In this document: positions 1-8,873 of the stretch, piece by piece | Layout of the letters: every line of letters begins with the position of its first letter | Numbering within the stretch: position 1 is the stretch's first letter | Origin: Szabonella alba | Lineage (GTDB): Bacteria > Pseudomonadota > Alphaproteobacteria > Rhodobacterales > Rhodobacteraceae | NCBI RefSeq assembly: GCF_016765775.1 | Contig: NZ_JAESVN010000010.1 | Location: 37,397-101,396, forward strand | Length of the DNA stretch: 64,000 nucleotides | Direction of reading: 5' to 3' | The notes under the pieces: generated by a model | What the model was told of the DNA's origin: nothing | Seen by the model: only the letters and a program-made list of their open reading frames with translations | The model's database searches: none | Position numbers and translations under genes: made by a program

Positions 1-39
1 CCAAAAGATTGAAGCTGCATCAAACCGGAGGAACCCCAG

Positions 40-369
40 ATGCCGAACGAACCCAAATTCGCCGCCGAAAAACGCCCGCCCCGGGCCGTGCCGCGCAAGA
101 ATGCGCAATCGGATCATGAAGGCTCCGCCCATCGGCCCGAGGAGTTCAAGGCCGGTGAATTAGAGGCGGGCGAAATCAAGTCCGGTGCGCCCGATCTGTC
201 GCCTGAACAGAAACGCGCCGCGCCACAGGAAATCCGCAACGAGTCCACAGTGCAGGACACGGAGCAGGACAGCGATGCACCGTTGATCCCGCGCAGTCGC
301 AACTTCGACAGCACCATAAGCGAAAATCGCGATCATTCGGGCCGGATCAACAAGCGCGACGACTGCTGA
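40..369 (+). CDS. small hydrophilic, probably disordered protein
   Basis: A 109-residue protein of unknown function. A good Shine-Dalgarno (GGAGGA) lies 9 bases before the ATG. The protein is dominated by charged and small residues (Glu, Lys, Arg, Ala, Pro, Ser, Asp), has no hydrophobic segment and no cysteine except the last residue, so it is probably soluble and largely disordered. It sits upstream of a DUF892 gene, a PRC-barrel gene and a catalase, so a stress role is possible by context only. I recognise no family. Confidence refers to it being a real gene. Confidence 0.6.
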   Translation: MPNEPKFAAEKRPPRAVPRKNAQSDHEGSAHRPEEFKAGELEAGEIKSGAPDLSPEQKRAAPQEIRNESTVQDTEQDSDAPLIPRSRNFDSTISENRDHSGRINKRDDC

Positions 370-823
370 AACCACAAGAAGCGACAGCGGCCCAAAAGGC
401 GCTGCCACAAACAGGCCGGTCGGTACGGGTCCGCCGGTTCTGCCGCCCCCTGCGCGCACGCCTTTTGGTCTGGCCTTTCTCTCGGCGCGCAAAAGGAACC
501 CGTCCTGCACGGAACATTCGCACCTCTTGCCGGTTGATCCCCTGCTTGCCCCCGAAACGGCAGGAAGAAACCGCAGGCAAGACAGGTCAGGAATCCGTTC
601 GACCCGCAGCCGCCTGCTTGTCCAAGAACAACCGGTCTTTGCCGGATCAGGACCACGCCCACACCGGTGCCATTCGGGCAGCGGACCCATCGAAGGCCCT
701 CGCACCCTTCGGGGTAAATGAAAGCGGCATAGACAGGAACTGCCCACACGGCCGGATCACGACGCGTCTGCCCGTTTCAGCCGCGCGACCAATGATCGCG
801 GCACCATATCGAAGGGAAACTGA
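370..823. other. intergenic region, 454 bases, no convincing gene
   Basis: Open frames here lack ribosome binding sites and look like shadows. A weak hairpin (385-404, CAGC/GCTG plus GCC/GGC around a CAAAA loop) follows the first gene and could end its transcript. A second small inverted repeat, CGAAGG/CCTTCG, lies at 691-711. I see no clear promoter for the DUF892 gene that follows. Confidence 0.4.
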
Positions 824-1333
824 ATGGACGACAATATCCGTGAAAATTATGTCGCATGGCTTCGCGATGCCCATGCGATGGAAGAGCAGGCCCTGACGAT
901 GATGCGCGGGAAGCTGTCGCGACTTGAGAATTACCCCGAACTCAGCGCCCGGATCAAAACGCATATCTCGGAAACCGAACGCCAGGCGGCGGCCTTGCTG
1001 GACCTTCTGAACACCCGCGCCTCGGGCAGTTCGATGATGAAGGACGCGATGGGAAAGATGGCCGCGTCCGGTCAGGCCCTCAGCGGTTTCTTTGCCATCG
1101 ACGAGGTCGTGAAAGACTGCATGGGCAGCTATGCCTTCGAACATATGGAAATCATTGCCTACAAGGTGTTGATCGCCACCGCCGACCGCCTGGGGGATCA
1201 CAGGGCGGTGTCCGTCCTTCAGCAGATCCTTGTCGAGGAACAGGACATGGCGGACTGGCTGTTCGAACACACCGACACGATCACACGGGATTTTCTGAAG
1301 CGCGACGAGGCCGATCTGCAGGCCAGCCGATGA
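824..1333 (+). CDS. DUF892 (YciE/YciF-type) ferritin-like protein
   Basis: A 169-residue, almost all-helical protein of the ferritin-like DUF892 family. Family features are the N-terminal stretch YVAWLRDAHAMEEQAL and the repeated Glu/His helices (HISETERQ, YAFEHMEIIAYK, LVEEQDMADWL) that would supply a di-iron or metal site. No signal peptide is seen, so it is cytoplasmic. GAAGGGA 7 bases before the ATG fixes the start. Related genes in other bacteria are stress-induced. Its neighbours, a PRC-barrel protein and a large catalase on the same strand, fit an oxidative or osmotic stress block. The biochemical role of the family is not settled. Confidence 0.85.
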   Translation: MDDNIRENYVAWLRDAHAMEEQALTMMRGKLSRLENYPELSARIKTHISETERQAAALLDLLNTRASGSSMMKDAMGKMAASGQALSGFFAIDEVVKDCMGSYAFEHMEIIAYKVLIATADRLGDHRAVSVLQQILVEEQDMADWLFEHTDTITRDFLKRDEADLQASR

Positions 1334-1411
1334 TGGGTCGGGTGACACGGCCTGTAGCTCCGCCCCGGCTTCCACGCGGCCGGATCGCAGCCCGGTTCTG
1401 ACCTGAGCCCT

Positions 1412-1461
1412 CCGTCGCCGCGATCCGGCGACCCAAGCATCCCCGTCGCCGCGATCCGGCG
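1412..1461 (+). repeat. 19-bp direct repeat upstream of the PRC-barrel gene
   Basis: Two identical 19-base copies (CCGTCGCCGCGATCCGGCG) lie at 1412-1430 and 1443-1461, 31 bases apart start to start. Each contains a small hairpin, CGCCG/CGGCG around CGATC. They lie within 75 bases of the start codon at 1485, so they could be protein-binding sites or merely a small duplication. Confidence 0.6.
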
Positions 1462-1484
1462 GCCCGATCCTCAAGGAGAAGACC

Positions 1485-2630
1485 ATGAGAAAACTTCTTT
1501 TGACCACCACGCTTGTCTCAGCCCTGTCAGCCGCACCGCTTGTGGCGCAGACCACCGATCCGGCAGTCTCGTCGGACGGAACTGCATCGAGCGGGACCAC
1601 TGCCAACCGGGCAGACATGTCCGCCGTCACGGTGCCCGAAGGGTTCAACCAGCAGGACATGGCGCTGACCGCCGACGATCTGCTGGGCGCAACACTTTAT
1701 GACGTCACCGGCGACTCGATCGGCGAAGTGGTGGATCTGGTGCTGCATATCGAGGCCTCGGAAGAGGTGATGCCCGGCGCTGGCGCCTCGATGGACACGA
1801 CCACATCCGGCGGGGCCGGTGTCTCCAGCGCGGGCAACCAAAGCATGACCGGCACGGATCCGGCTGGCACGGATCAGGGCACGGCTGGCACGACCGGCAC
1901 GGCAACCGAATCGGTCAGCGGTGACAGCGGGGTGACAGGCACCGCCCGAACAATGACCGGAACCACGACCGGAACGATGCCCGAATCCGATGGCAGCACG
2001 GACGCGACCGGCGCACCCATCTCGGGCAGCAGCGCGGATGGCATGAGCGGCGGGACCACCGGAACCGACGGGACGACTGCAACCGACGGGTCCGGCGGGC
2101 CGCCCGAAAGCGCTGGCGCCGCCAGCGGTTCGGCAGGGGAATCCAGCAACGCTGACTCCGGCACTTCCGCGACCGGGACCGCCACCGAAGGCTCCGCCAG
2201 CACTGACGCAAACACCTCATCGGGCGCAGGCGGCACGACGGATATGCAAACCGGCACCACCGGCAGCAATACCGCAACCGGCTCGACAATGGCCACCGGC
2301 AGCGACAGCGCCGCCGTCGACAGCACCCTGCCCGCCACCACCGTGCCCGACACCGGCGGGCCAGCCGCCACCGGCACAGACTCTGGCGGCATGAACAGCA
2401 GCAGTGCCGATCAGGGCCAGCCGACCCATGCCGTTCTGGATATCGGCGGCTTCCTTGGCATCGGCGTGCACAGCGTTGCGGTGCCGGTCAGCGATCTCGC
2501 GATCTACAGCAATGACAGCGAAACCCGCGTCTATCTGCCCTGGACCCGCGAACAGATCGAGGCGCTGCCGGAATATGATGCGGACAACCCGGACTCGCTG
2601 GGTCGTTCGGGCATGCCGATCACGCAATGA
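1485..2630 (+). CDS. secreted PRC-barrel protein with long Ser/Thr/Gly-rich insert
   Basis: A 381-residue protein with an N-terminal signal peptide (MRKLLLTTTLVSALSAAPLVAQ). A first PRC-barrel half lies at about residues 62-92 (LLGATLYDVTGDSIGEVVDL). The C-terminal half lies at about 312-365 (HAVLDIGGFLGIGVHSVAVP, then VYLPWTREQIEALPEYD). Between them about 220 residues are almost only Ser, Thr, Gly, Ala and Asp. PRC-barrel proteins of this secreted type are common in Rhodobacteraceae and are usually about 150-200 residues; the insert makes this one twice that. AAGGAGA precedes the ATG. Function unknown; periplasmic or extracellular location inferred. Confidence 0.85.
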   Translation: MRKLLLTTTLVSALSAAPLVAQTTDPAVSSDGTASSGTTANRADMSAVTVPEGFNQQDMALTADDLLGATLYDVTGDSIGEVVDLVLHIEASEEVMPGAGASMDTTTSGGAGVSSAGNQSMTGTDPAGTDQGTAGTTGTATESVSGDSGVTGTARTMTGTTTGTMPESDGSTDATGAPISGSSADGMSGGTTGTDGTTATDGSGGPPESAGAASGSAGESSNADSGTSATGTATEGSASTDANTSSGAGGTTDMQTGTTGSNTATGSTMATGSDSAAVDSTLPATTVPDTGGPAATGTDSGGMNSSSADQGQPTHAVLDIGGFLGIGVHSVAVPVSDLAIYSNDSETRVYLPWTREQIEALPEYDADNPDSLGRSGMPITQ

Positions 2631-2746
2631 GCCTGGCAGGATCCGGGGACGCCCCCACCCTTTGAACCGGATCCTGTCCCGACGCCGCCTTGCCGTCTGA
2701 TACAAGTCGGCGCCGGTCTTAACCACGATGCCGCGAAAGGCCTCCG

Positions 2747-2950
2747 ATGACCCACTGCCCCAAAGTCCCGGCCCTGCCGGGAAACGAGATCCTGCGTCAG
2801 GTCGAACTTCATGTGATCGACCAACGCCAGCAACAGATTGATCCGGCCGGACGGCACCGGACCGATCCGAACCGCCGCAATGACGGCAACCGCAAGCAAC
2901 CGGGCGGCTCCTCGGATCGCAGCCCGCCCGAAACCAGCACAGGAGACTGA
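2747..2950 (+). CDS. possible small protein upstream of catalase
   Basis: A possible 67-residue protein ending one base before the catalase start, with GAAAGG upstream of its ATG. The first half (for example [16 protein letters not shown]) looks like real protein; the second half is Arg/Asn/Pro/Ser-rich. No family recognised. If translated it would be co-transcribed with katE. It could equally be leader sequence. Confidence 0.35.
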   Translation: MTHCPKVPALPGNEILRQVELHVIDQRQQQIDPAGRHRTDPNRRNDGNRKQPGGSSDRSPPETSTGD

Positions 2951-2951
2951 G

Positions 2952-5039
2952 ATGACCAAGTCCGACCGCGCAAGACTTCACGACCAGACACTTGCCCGGG
3001 GGCCGGGCGGCACGCTGCATCAGACCGCCCCGGAAGGGACGCAACCCCTGACCACTGCACAGGGCGGGCCGGTCGCCGACGATCAGAACACGCTGAAGGC
3101 CGGGGCGCGTGGTCCGGCCCTGATCGAGGATTTCCATTTCCGCGAAAAGCTGTTCCATTTCGACCATGAACGCATTCCCGAACGGGTGGTCCATGCCCGG
3201 GGCTATGGCGCGCATGGCTATTTTGAGACCTACGACACGCTTTCCGAATATACCTGCGCCGATATCTTCCAGCGCGCCGGAGAGATCACCCCGGTCTTTG
3301 TGCGCTTCTCAACCGTGGCCGGATCCAAGGGCAGCGTCGATCTGGCCCGCGACGCGCGTGGTTTCGCCGTCAAGTTCTATACGCAAGAGGGCAACTGGGA
3401 TCTGGTCGGCAACAATATCCCGGTCTTTTTCATTCAGGACGCAATCAAGTTTCCAGACATCATCCATGCGGTGAAGCCGGAACCGGACCGCGGCTTTCCG
3501 CAGGCCCAGTCGGCGCATGACAATTTCTGGGATTTCATCAGCCTGACGCCTGAATCCATGCATATGATCATGTGGGTCATGTCGGATCGCGCCATCCCCC
3601 GGTCCTTCCGCTTCATGGAGGGTTTCGGCGTCCATACCTTCCGCCTGCTGGATGCGCAGGGCAAATCCACCTTTGTCAAATTCCTCTGGAAGCCCAAGCT
3701 GGGCCTGCAATCGGTGATGTGGAGCGAGGCCGTGAAGATCAACGGCGCCGATCCCGATTTCCACCGCCGCGACCTGTGGAATGCCATCGGATCGGGCGAT
3801 TTTCCGGAATGGGAGCTGTGCCTTCAGCTGTTCGATCAGGACTTCGCCGACGGGTTTGAGTTCGACATTCTCGACCCGACCAAACTCATCCCCGAAGAGA
3901 TCCTCAAGCCGGTGCCCGTGGGGCGGCTGGTGCTGGACCGGATGCCGGACAATTTCTTTGCCGAAACCGAACAGGTCGCCTTCATGACGCAGAACGTGCC
4001 GCCGGGGATCGACTTTTCCGATGATCCGCTGCTGCAGGGGCGGAATTTCAGCTATCTCGACACGCAGTTGAAACGGCTGGGCAGTCCGAATTTCACCCAT
4101 ATCCCGATCAATGCCCCGAAATGCCCCTTCGCGCATTTTCAGCGGGACGGGCATATGGCGATGCGCAACCCGAAGGGCCGGGCCAATTATCAACCGAATT
4201 CATGGCAGGAAGGTCCACGAGAGGATCCCGCACGCGGACATCTCAGCCATGCCACCCCGGCCGATGGCCCGAAACAGCGGCTGCGGCCCGAAAGCTTTGC
4301 CGATCACTACAGTCAGGCCCGGCAGTTCTATCAAAGCCAGACCGCCACCGAGCAGAACCATATCGCCGATGCGCTGATCTTCGAATTGTCGAAATGCGAA
4401 ACGCCGGTCATCCGCGAACGCATGGTTGCCCATCTGCTGAACATTGACGCCCCGCTGGCCGGGAAGGTTGCCGACCGGCTGGGGATCGCGGCGATGCCCG
4501 AGCCTGCCGACAGCGCCGTGCCTTTGCGCGATCTGCCGGCATCGCCGGCGCTGAGCATCGAGCGCAATGGTCCGGACAGCTTTGCAGGCCGCAAGCTGGG
4601 GGTTCTGGTCTGTGACGGTGTCGATGCCACATTGCTGCAGGAACTGTCGGACGCGCTGCACGAAGAAGGCGCCACGCTGGAGATCGTGGCCCCAAAAATC
4701 GGCGGTGTGACGGCGTCCGATGGCAGCAGGATCCCGGCGATGCATATGGTCGAGGGTGGCCCTTCGGTCCTCTTCGACGCGGTGGCGCTGGTCCTGACGG
4801 CCGAAGGGGCCGCGCGTCTGGCGCAAGAGGCCCCGGCGCGCGATTTTGTCCGCGATGCTTTCGCGCATTGCAAGTTCATCGCCCACAGCCCGGGCGCGGC
4901 GGCCCTGCTGAAGGCCGCGGGGATCGACCCGGCGGCGGATGAGGGGATTATTGCGCTGGAACCCGGCACCTCTGCCGGTTTCGTTGCCGCCTGCCGCCCG
5001 CTGCGGCTCTGGTCGCGCGAAGGGGCGGGCAAACCCTGA
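2952..5039 (+). CDS. katE: large-subunit catalase (HPII type, clade 2)
   Basis: Breaks down hydrogen peroxide to water and oxygen using haem; cytoplasmic. The 695 residues match large-subunit catalases. The core carries the catalytic His in [12 protein letters not shown], the distal Asn in [18 protein letters not shown] and the proximal haem Tyr in [12 protein letters not shown]. After about residue 540 comes the extra flavodoxin/GATase1-like C-terminal domain ([20 protein letters not shown]) that separates this clade from small catalases. I chose the ATG at 2952, preceded by AGGAGA, over an upstream in-frame start. It closes the apparent stress block. Confidence 0.95.
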   Translation: MTKSDRARLHDQTLARGPGGTLHQTAPEGTQPLTTAQGGPVADDQNTLKAGARGPALIEDFHFREKLFHFDHERIPERVVHARGYGAHGYFETYDTLSEYTCADIFQRAGEITPVFVRFSTVAGSKGSVDLARDARGFAVKFYTQEGNWDLVGNNIPVFFIQDAIKFPDIIHAVKPEPDRGFPQAQSAHDNFWDFISLTPESMHMIMWVMSDRAIPRSFRFMEGFGVHTFRLLDAQGKSTFVKFLWKPKLGLQSVMWSEAVKINGADPDFHRRDLWNAIGSGDFPEWELCLQLFDQDFADGFEFDILDPTKLIPEEILKPVPVGRLVLDRMPDNFFAETEQVAFMTQNVPPGIDFSDDPLLQGRNFSYLDTQLKRLGSPNFTHIPINAPKCPFAHFQRDGHMAMRNPKGRANYQPNSWQEGPREDPARGHLSHATPADGPKQRLRPESFADHYSQARQFYQSQTATEQNHIADALIFELSKCETPVIRERMVAHLLNIDAPLAGKVADRLGIAAMPEPADSAVPLRDLPASPALSIERNGPDSFAGRKLGVLVCDGVDATLLQELSDALHEEGATLEIVAPKIGGVTASDGSRIPAMHMVEGGPSVLFDAVALVLTAEGAARLAQEAPARDFVRDAFAHCKFIAHSPGAAALLKAAGIDPAADEGIIALEPGTSAGFVAACRPLRLWSREGAGKP

Positions 5040-5089
5040 AACGACCCGCAACAAGCCGGGGATGTAAGGATCAGGGCGCGGGGATCGTA

Positions 5090-5126
5090 GGGGCGCGGGG
5101 GCTGCCTGCGCAAAGGCCCGCGCCCC
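5090..5126. terminator. strong hairpin between convergent genes
   Basis: A perfect 10-bp stem (GGGGCGCGGG at 5090-5099 with CCCGCGCCCC at 5117-5126) lies between katE (+) and the glycosylase gene (-). It has no U-run, so it is only a candidate bidirectional terminator. Confidence 0.4.
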
Positions 5127-5172
5127 TGACCCGAAACAAGGCGGAAAAACGGGCGCGGCACCCGCAGCGGTC

Positions 5173-5718
5173 TCAGAATTGCCGGCTCAGTCCGCGTTCG
5201 CCCGCAAGACCGAACCGCCAGGGCAGATCGACCGCACGGGAAATGCCGATGCGCGGGCCGCAAACGATGCCGGTCACCGGCGCGGCAGCCGGGCGCAGCC
5301 GCAGATCGGTGCCGTCGAAGGGCCTGCCATCATCGTCGATCCGCACATCCAGTGCCTGACTGAGCCGCCCCGGTCCCGCACAAAGCGGACCCGTCGGGCG
5401 GCGCTGACGCATCTCGGCGATCCCCCATTCCGGCCGCAGCGCACGGATCAGCACAGCCTCCCCCCGGCGGCCGACGACATTCAGGCACAGATGCAGCCCA
5501 TAGGCGCGATAGACATAGGCATGGCCAGCCGGACCGAACATTGCGCGGTTGCGCGGCGTCGGGCCGCGAAAGCTGTGTGAGGCCGGATCATCGGCGGCAT
5601 AGGCTTCGGTCTCGGTCACGATGCCGCCCACGCCCCGCACGGTCAGCGCCGCACCGATCAGCGCACGGGCCAACGCGCAGGCATCCAGATCAGGATCGAA
5701 GGGCGGGCTGAAATCCAT
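5173..5718 (-). CDS. mpg: DNA-3-methyladenine glycosylase (AAG/Mpg family)
   Basis: Base-excision repair enzyme that removes alkylated purines such as 3-methyladenine. The 181 residues are a normal bacterial length. Family marks are IVTETEAYAADDPASHSFRG with the catalytic Glu, then RNRAMFGPAGHAYVYRAYGL and CLNVV near the DNA-intercalating loop, and the C-terminal RIGISRA. It lies downstream of the LysR gene on the same strand, 138 bases apart, and converges on katE. Confidence 0.92.
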   Translation of the reverse strand: MDFSPPFDPDLDACALARALIGAALTVRGVGGIVTETEAYAADDPASHSFRGPTPRNRAMFGPAGHAYVYRAYGLHLCLNVVGRRGEAVLIRALRPEWGIAEMRQRRPTGPLCAGPGRLSQALDVRIDDDGRPFDGTDLRLRPAAAPVTGIVCGPRIGISRAVDLPWRFGLAGERGLSRQF

Positions 5719-5856
5719 GCGACAAACTCCGTACTGCCCGCCTTAGCGCAACTGCGGCAGAAGATCTTGTCCGAAACGCGTGATGAAGGCCTCTTGACCG
5801 GGCCCGGTGTTGTGACCGCAGCGCGGGACAGAAATGCAAGGTCGCAGGCGTGGCAG

Positions 5857-6762
5857 TCATCGCGGGACCGGTGGCGCCTTGTTTCCGTCCCGCACCATGG
5901 CGATGAAGGCAGCAAAACCTGCCGAAGGGTTGCGGCGGCCGGGATAATACAGGCTGAACCCCGGGCGCGCGGGCGTCCAGTCCTCCAGCAGGCGGATCAT
6001 GCGCCCGGCGGCAAGATCCTCGGCCACATCGCCCTCGATGAAATAGCCGATCCCCGCCCCGTCCAGCACGGCCGCGCGGGCGATGGCGGGCTCATCCATC
6101 GTCAGGCGGCCCTTCGCCTCAAAGGGCAAGGGCGCGCCGTCCTTTTCAAAGGGCCAGCGCAGCAGCGCGCCATTGGGCAGGCGGATACGCAGACAATGCG
6201 CCGGGTCAAGATCGGCGGGGGAACGGGGTGCCGGATGCCGCAGCAGCCATTCCGGCGCGGCCACCACGGCATGACGCTCGGGGCGCCCCAACGGCAGGGC
6301 AATCATGTCGCGCGGCACCAGATCGGCGGGACGGATGCCCAGATCGAAGCCGTCAGCCACGATATCGACCAGCCGCCCCTCGGTCACCAGATCGACCTGC
6401 ATCTCGGGATAGCGGCGCAGGAAATCCAGCACCAGCGGCGCGACCTCCCGGCCCGCCTGTGCCGACGCGTTGATCCGCAGCATTCCTGAGGGCGTTTCGC
6501 GTTGCGACCGGGCCGTGTCCATCGCGGCGCGGATCTCGGCAATGGCGGGGGCGACGCGGGCAACAAAATCGCGCCCGGCATCGGTCAGGGAAACGCTGCG
6601 GGTGGTGCGGTTGAACAGCCGCACACCAAGCCCCGCCTCCAGCCGCCCGATCGTATGCGACAGCGCGGTGGTCGACAGGCCCAGATCCAGCGCAGCCGCG
6701 CGAAAGGATCCGCGCCGCGCGATGGCCAGAACCGCCTCAAGCCCCTTCAGACCGGTTTCCAT
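5857..6762 (-). CDS. LysR-family transcriptional regulator
   Basis: A 301-residue LysR-type regulator. The N-terminal winged helix-turn-helix spans about residues 1-60 ([20 protein letters not shown] and [15 protein letters not shown]). A ligand-binding domain of the CrgA/AaeR-like subgroup follows (SGMLRINAS, then [11 protein letters not shown] and a [16 protein letters not shown] tail). It is divergent from an NTF2-like/SDR gene pair. The 100-base gap holds repeated TTATCCCGATT boxes, so it probably controls that pair and itself. The ligand is unknown. Confidence 0.92.
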   Translation of the reverse strand: METGLKGLEAVLAIARRGSFRAAALDLGLSTTALSHTIGRLEAGLGVRLFNRTTRSVSLTDAGRDFVARVAPAIAEIRAAMDTARSQRETPSGMLRINASAQAGREVAPLVLDFLRRYPEMQVDLVTEGRLVDIVADGFDLGIRPADLVPRDMIALPLGRPERHAVVAAPEWLLRHPAPRSPADLDPAHCLRIRLPNGALLRWPFEKDGAPLPFEAKGRLTMDEPAIARAAVLDGAGIGYFIEGDVAEDLAAGRMIRLLEDWTPARPGFSLYYPGRRNPSAGFAAFIAMVRDGNKAPPVPR

Positions 6763-6765
6763 TTA

Positions 6766-6814
6766 TTATCCCGATTTCGTCATCATCAGATGCCACTTTA
6801 TCCCGATTATCGGG
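6766..6814. promoter_or_regulatory. probable LysR operator: direct and inverted repeats
   Basis: The 11-base sequence TTATCCCGATT occurs at 6766-6776 and 6798-6808, 32 bases (three helical turns) apart. The second copy is part of a perfect inverted repeat CCCGAT-T-ATCGGG at 6802-6814. The first copy lies immediately upstream of the LysR start codon. Placement between a divergent LysR gene and its likely targets is the classic arrangement. Confidence 0.6.
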
Positions 6815-6862
6815 AAGCGCGTCGAGGGCTATGTTGTTGGCAGAGACATGATGGAGACCGAA

Positions 6863-7195
6863 ATGAACCTGCCCGCCCCGATCCGCACCTATTTCACCGC
6901 TGTCGCGCCGCAGGACGGCGCCGCTTTTGCGGCGGCCTTTGCCCCCGATGCCATCGTCCATGACGAAGGCGCCACCCATCGCGGCCCGGCCGAGATCGAG
7001 GCATGGTGGAAGGCGGCGAAAGCCAAGTATCGCCACAGCGCCGAGCCGCTGGAACTGACCGAAGCAGAGGGCAAAGCCGTCATACGCGCCCGCGTCAGCG
7101 GCGATTTTCCGGGCAGCCCGGCGATGCTGACCTTCACTTTTGGCCTGTCGGGCGGGTCCTCGGGAGTCTTTATCCGCGACCTGAGGATCGGCTGA
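6863..7195 (+). CDS. nuclear transport factor 2 (SnoaL-like) family protein
   Basis: A 110-residue single-domain protein of the NTF2-like fold ([20 protein letters not shown], then [14 protein letters not shown]). This fold is used by small isomerases, dehydratases and binding proteins. The ATG at 6863 was chosen because GGAG lies 6 bases upstream; two earlier in-frame ATGs (6848, 6851) lack a site. The stop overlaps the start of the SDR gene by 1 base (TGATG), so the two are translationally coupled. The substrate is unknown. Confidence 0.8.
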   Translation: MNLPAPIRTYFTAVAPQDGAAFAAAFAPDAIVHDEGATHRGPAEIEAWWKAAKAKYRHSAEPLELTEAEGKAVIRARVSGDFPGSPAMLTFTFGLSGGSSGVFIRDLRIG

Positions 7196-7974
7196 TGGAC
7201 AATTTTCTGACATTGCAGGGCAAGCGCGCTCTGATCACCGGCGGCACGCAGGGTGCAGGGGCCGCGACCGTCGCGCTGTTCCGCGAACTGGGCGCACAGG
7301 TGCTGACCACGGCGCGCAGCCAACCCAAGGGCCTGAGGCAAGCAGAATTCGTCGCCGCAGACCTGACAACGCCCGAGGGCTGCGAGGCGGTGGCCGCGGC
7401 CATTCACGACAGGCTGGGCGGGGTGGATATCATGGTGCATATGCTGGGCGGCTCCTCGGCCCCCGGCGGCGGTTTCGCCGCCCTGGGTGAGGCCGAATGG
7501 CAGGCCGAACTGAACCTGAACCTGATGCCCGCCGTGCGGCTGGACCGCGCCTTGCTGCCGGGCATGGTGGCGCAGGGGTCGGGCGTCGTGGTGCATGTCA
7601 CCTCGATCCAGCGCGAATTGCCGCTGCCCGAGGCGACCACCGGTTATGCGGCGGCAAAGGCCGCGCTGTCGGTCTACAGCAAAAGCCTGTCAAAAGAGGT
7701 GGCACCCGAAGGTGTGCGCGTGGTGCGCGTTTCGCCCGGCTGGATCGCCACCGATGCCTCGATCCGGCTGGCAGAGCGGTTGGCGGCCGAGGCGGGCACC
7801 GATCTGGAGGGCGGCAAGCGGATGATCATGCAGAGCCTTGGCGGCATCCCCCTTGGCCGCCCCTCGACCCCCGACGAGGTTGCAAACCTGATTGCGTTCC
7901 TGTCCTCGGACCGGGCAGGCAGCATCACCGGGACTGAATATGTGATCGACGGCGGAACCGTGCCCACGGCCTAG
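7195..7974 (+). CDS. SDR-family oxidoreductase
   Basis: A 259-residue classical short-chain dehydrogenase/reductase using NAD(P). The cofactor motif is TGGTQGAG at about residues 15-22. The catalytic Ser is in VTSIQRE and the YxxxK pair is in GYAAAKAAL. The end, [14 protein letters not shown], is the usual SDR terminus. It is coupled to the NTF2-like gene and divergent from the LysR regulator, so the three likely form one small inducible pathway. The alcohol or ketone substrate cannot be read from the sequence. Confidence 0.92.
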   Translation: MDNFLTLQGKRALITGGTQGAGAATVALFRELGAQVLTTARSQPKGLRQAEFVAADLTTPEGCEAVAAAIHDRLGGVDIMVHMLGGSSAPGGGFAALGEAEWQAELNLNLMPAVRLDRALLPGMVAQGSGVVVHVTSIQRELPLPEATTGYAAAKAALSVYSKSLSKEVAPEGVRVVRVSPGWIATDASIRLAERLAAEAGTDLEGGKRMIMQSLGGIPLGRPSTPDEVANLIAFLSSDRAGSITGTEYVIDGGTVPTA

Positions 7975-8084
7975 CGATGACCGGCCCGGGTTTGCCTCTG
8001 TCCTGCCTGCGACAGGCGATGCCCGACCAACGGGGCCCTGAGCGCAATCAACAGCCATCTTGCCGGAAAATCCGCCCGGCATCC

Positions 8085-8110
8085 GGAACGATGGGCGCAG
8101 CCGGGTCGTT
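8085..8110 (+). promoter_or_regulatory. candidate general-stress (EcfG-type) promoter
   Basis: GGAAC (8085-8089) and CGTT (8107-8110) are separated by 17 bases. This fits the consensus reported for alphaproteobacterial EcfG sigma factors. It lies 180 bases before the DUF1622 gene, within the otherwise featureless 317-base gap 7975-8291. A match of this length can arise by chance. Confidence 0.35.
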
Positions 8111-8291
8111 ATCGGCGCATGAAACGCGCGGTCATCCGGGTTGCGCGGCAAGTCGATCCCCGCCTTGGGGGCCGGGTCTTGAGTTCCGGGCCTTCAGGTC
8201 TTCCAACAGCGCGGTCCGGGCTCCCGCAGGGGCAGCAGGCTGCGCGGCCATTCAGCAGGATCGGCACCGAGCAACGGAAAGGTCTTTCTTC

Positions 8292-8663
8292 ATGGGAGCC
8301 GAGCAACGGCAGACATATCTGGAAATCATAGCCCAATTGCTTGAGTTCTGCGGAGTTCTGGCAATCCTTGCGGGGATCGTCCTTGCGATCTGGGAGGCCC
8401 TGCGCCACGCGCTGCGCCAAAGGGACGGATCGCTGATCTTCGATCTGTTCCGCACGCGTCTTGCCCGCAGTATCCTGATCGGCGTCGAATTCCTGATCGC
8501 CGCCGATCTGATCGGCACGGTCACAGTGGATCCCACGCTGCAGAACCTTGGCGAACTGGCGATCATCGTTGTGATCCGCACCTTCCTCAGTTTCACGCTG
8601 GAGGTTGAGATTGCCGGTCGCTGGCCCTGGCAGCGCCACCGCGACCGACCCAGTGAGGGTTGA
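8292..8663 (+). CDS. DUF1622 membrane protein
   Basis: A 123-residue integral membrane protein with three predicted hydrophobic helices: LLEFCGVLAILAGIVLAIW (about 14-32), SILIGVEFLIAADLIGTV (about 60-77) and LAIIVVIRTFLSFTLEVEI (about 90-108). The layout and length match the DUF1622 family of unknown function. The ATG at 8292 was preferred over far upstream starts because GGAAAGG precedes it and the conserved region starts there. A possible stress promoter lies upstream. Confidence 0.85.
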   Translation: MGAEQRQTYLEIIAQLLEFCGVLAILAGIVLAIWEALRHALRQRDGSLIFDLFRTRLARSILIGVEFLIAADLIGTVTVDPTLQNLGELAIIVVIRTFLSFTLEVEIAGRWPWQRHRDRPSEG

Positions 8664-8873
8664 CCCAAGCCGCTCATGGCTCCGGTCTTGATGGGGGCCC
8701 CACACCGCCCGCAAACGGTGATTTAACGCGCCGGGGATGCTTCCCTGCTCCGCCCAAGCCGTGCTAGACCGCATGTCCTGCCCGGGCGCTGCCCCCGGAT
8801 CAGCGGACAGGAAAGACGGCAGGCACCGAGACATCTTCCGCAAGGACAGACCGGCGACGGGAGTGACATCGCG

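Noticed and set aside
511..535. GGAAC-N16-GGTT before the DUF892 gene
   Set aside because: The -10 part mismatches the CGTT consensus and the distance to the gene is nearly 290 bases.
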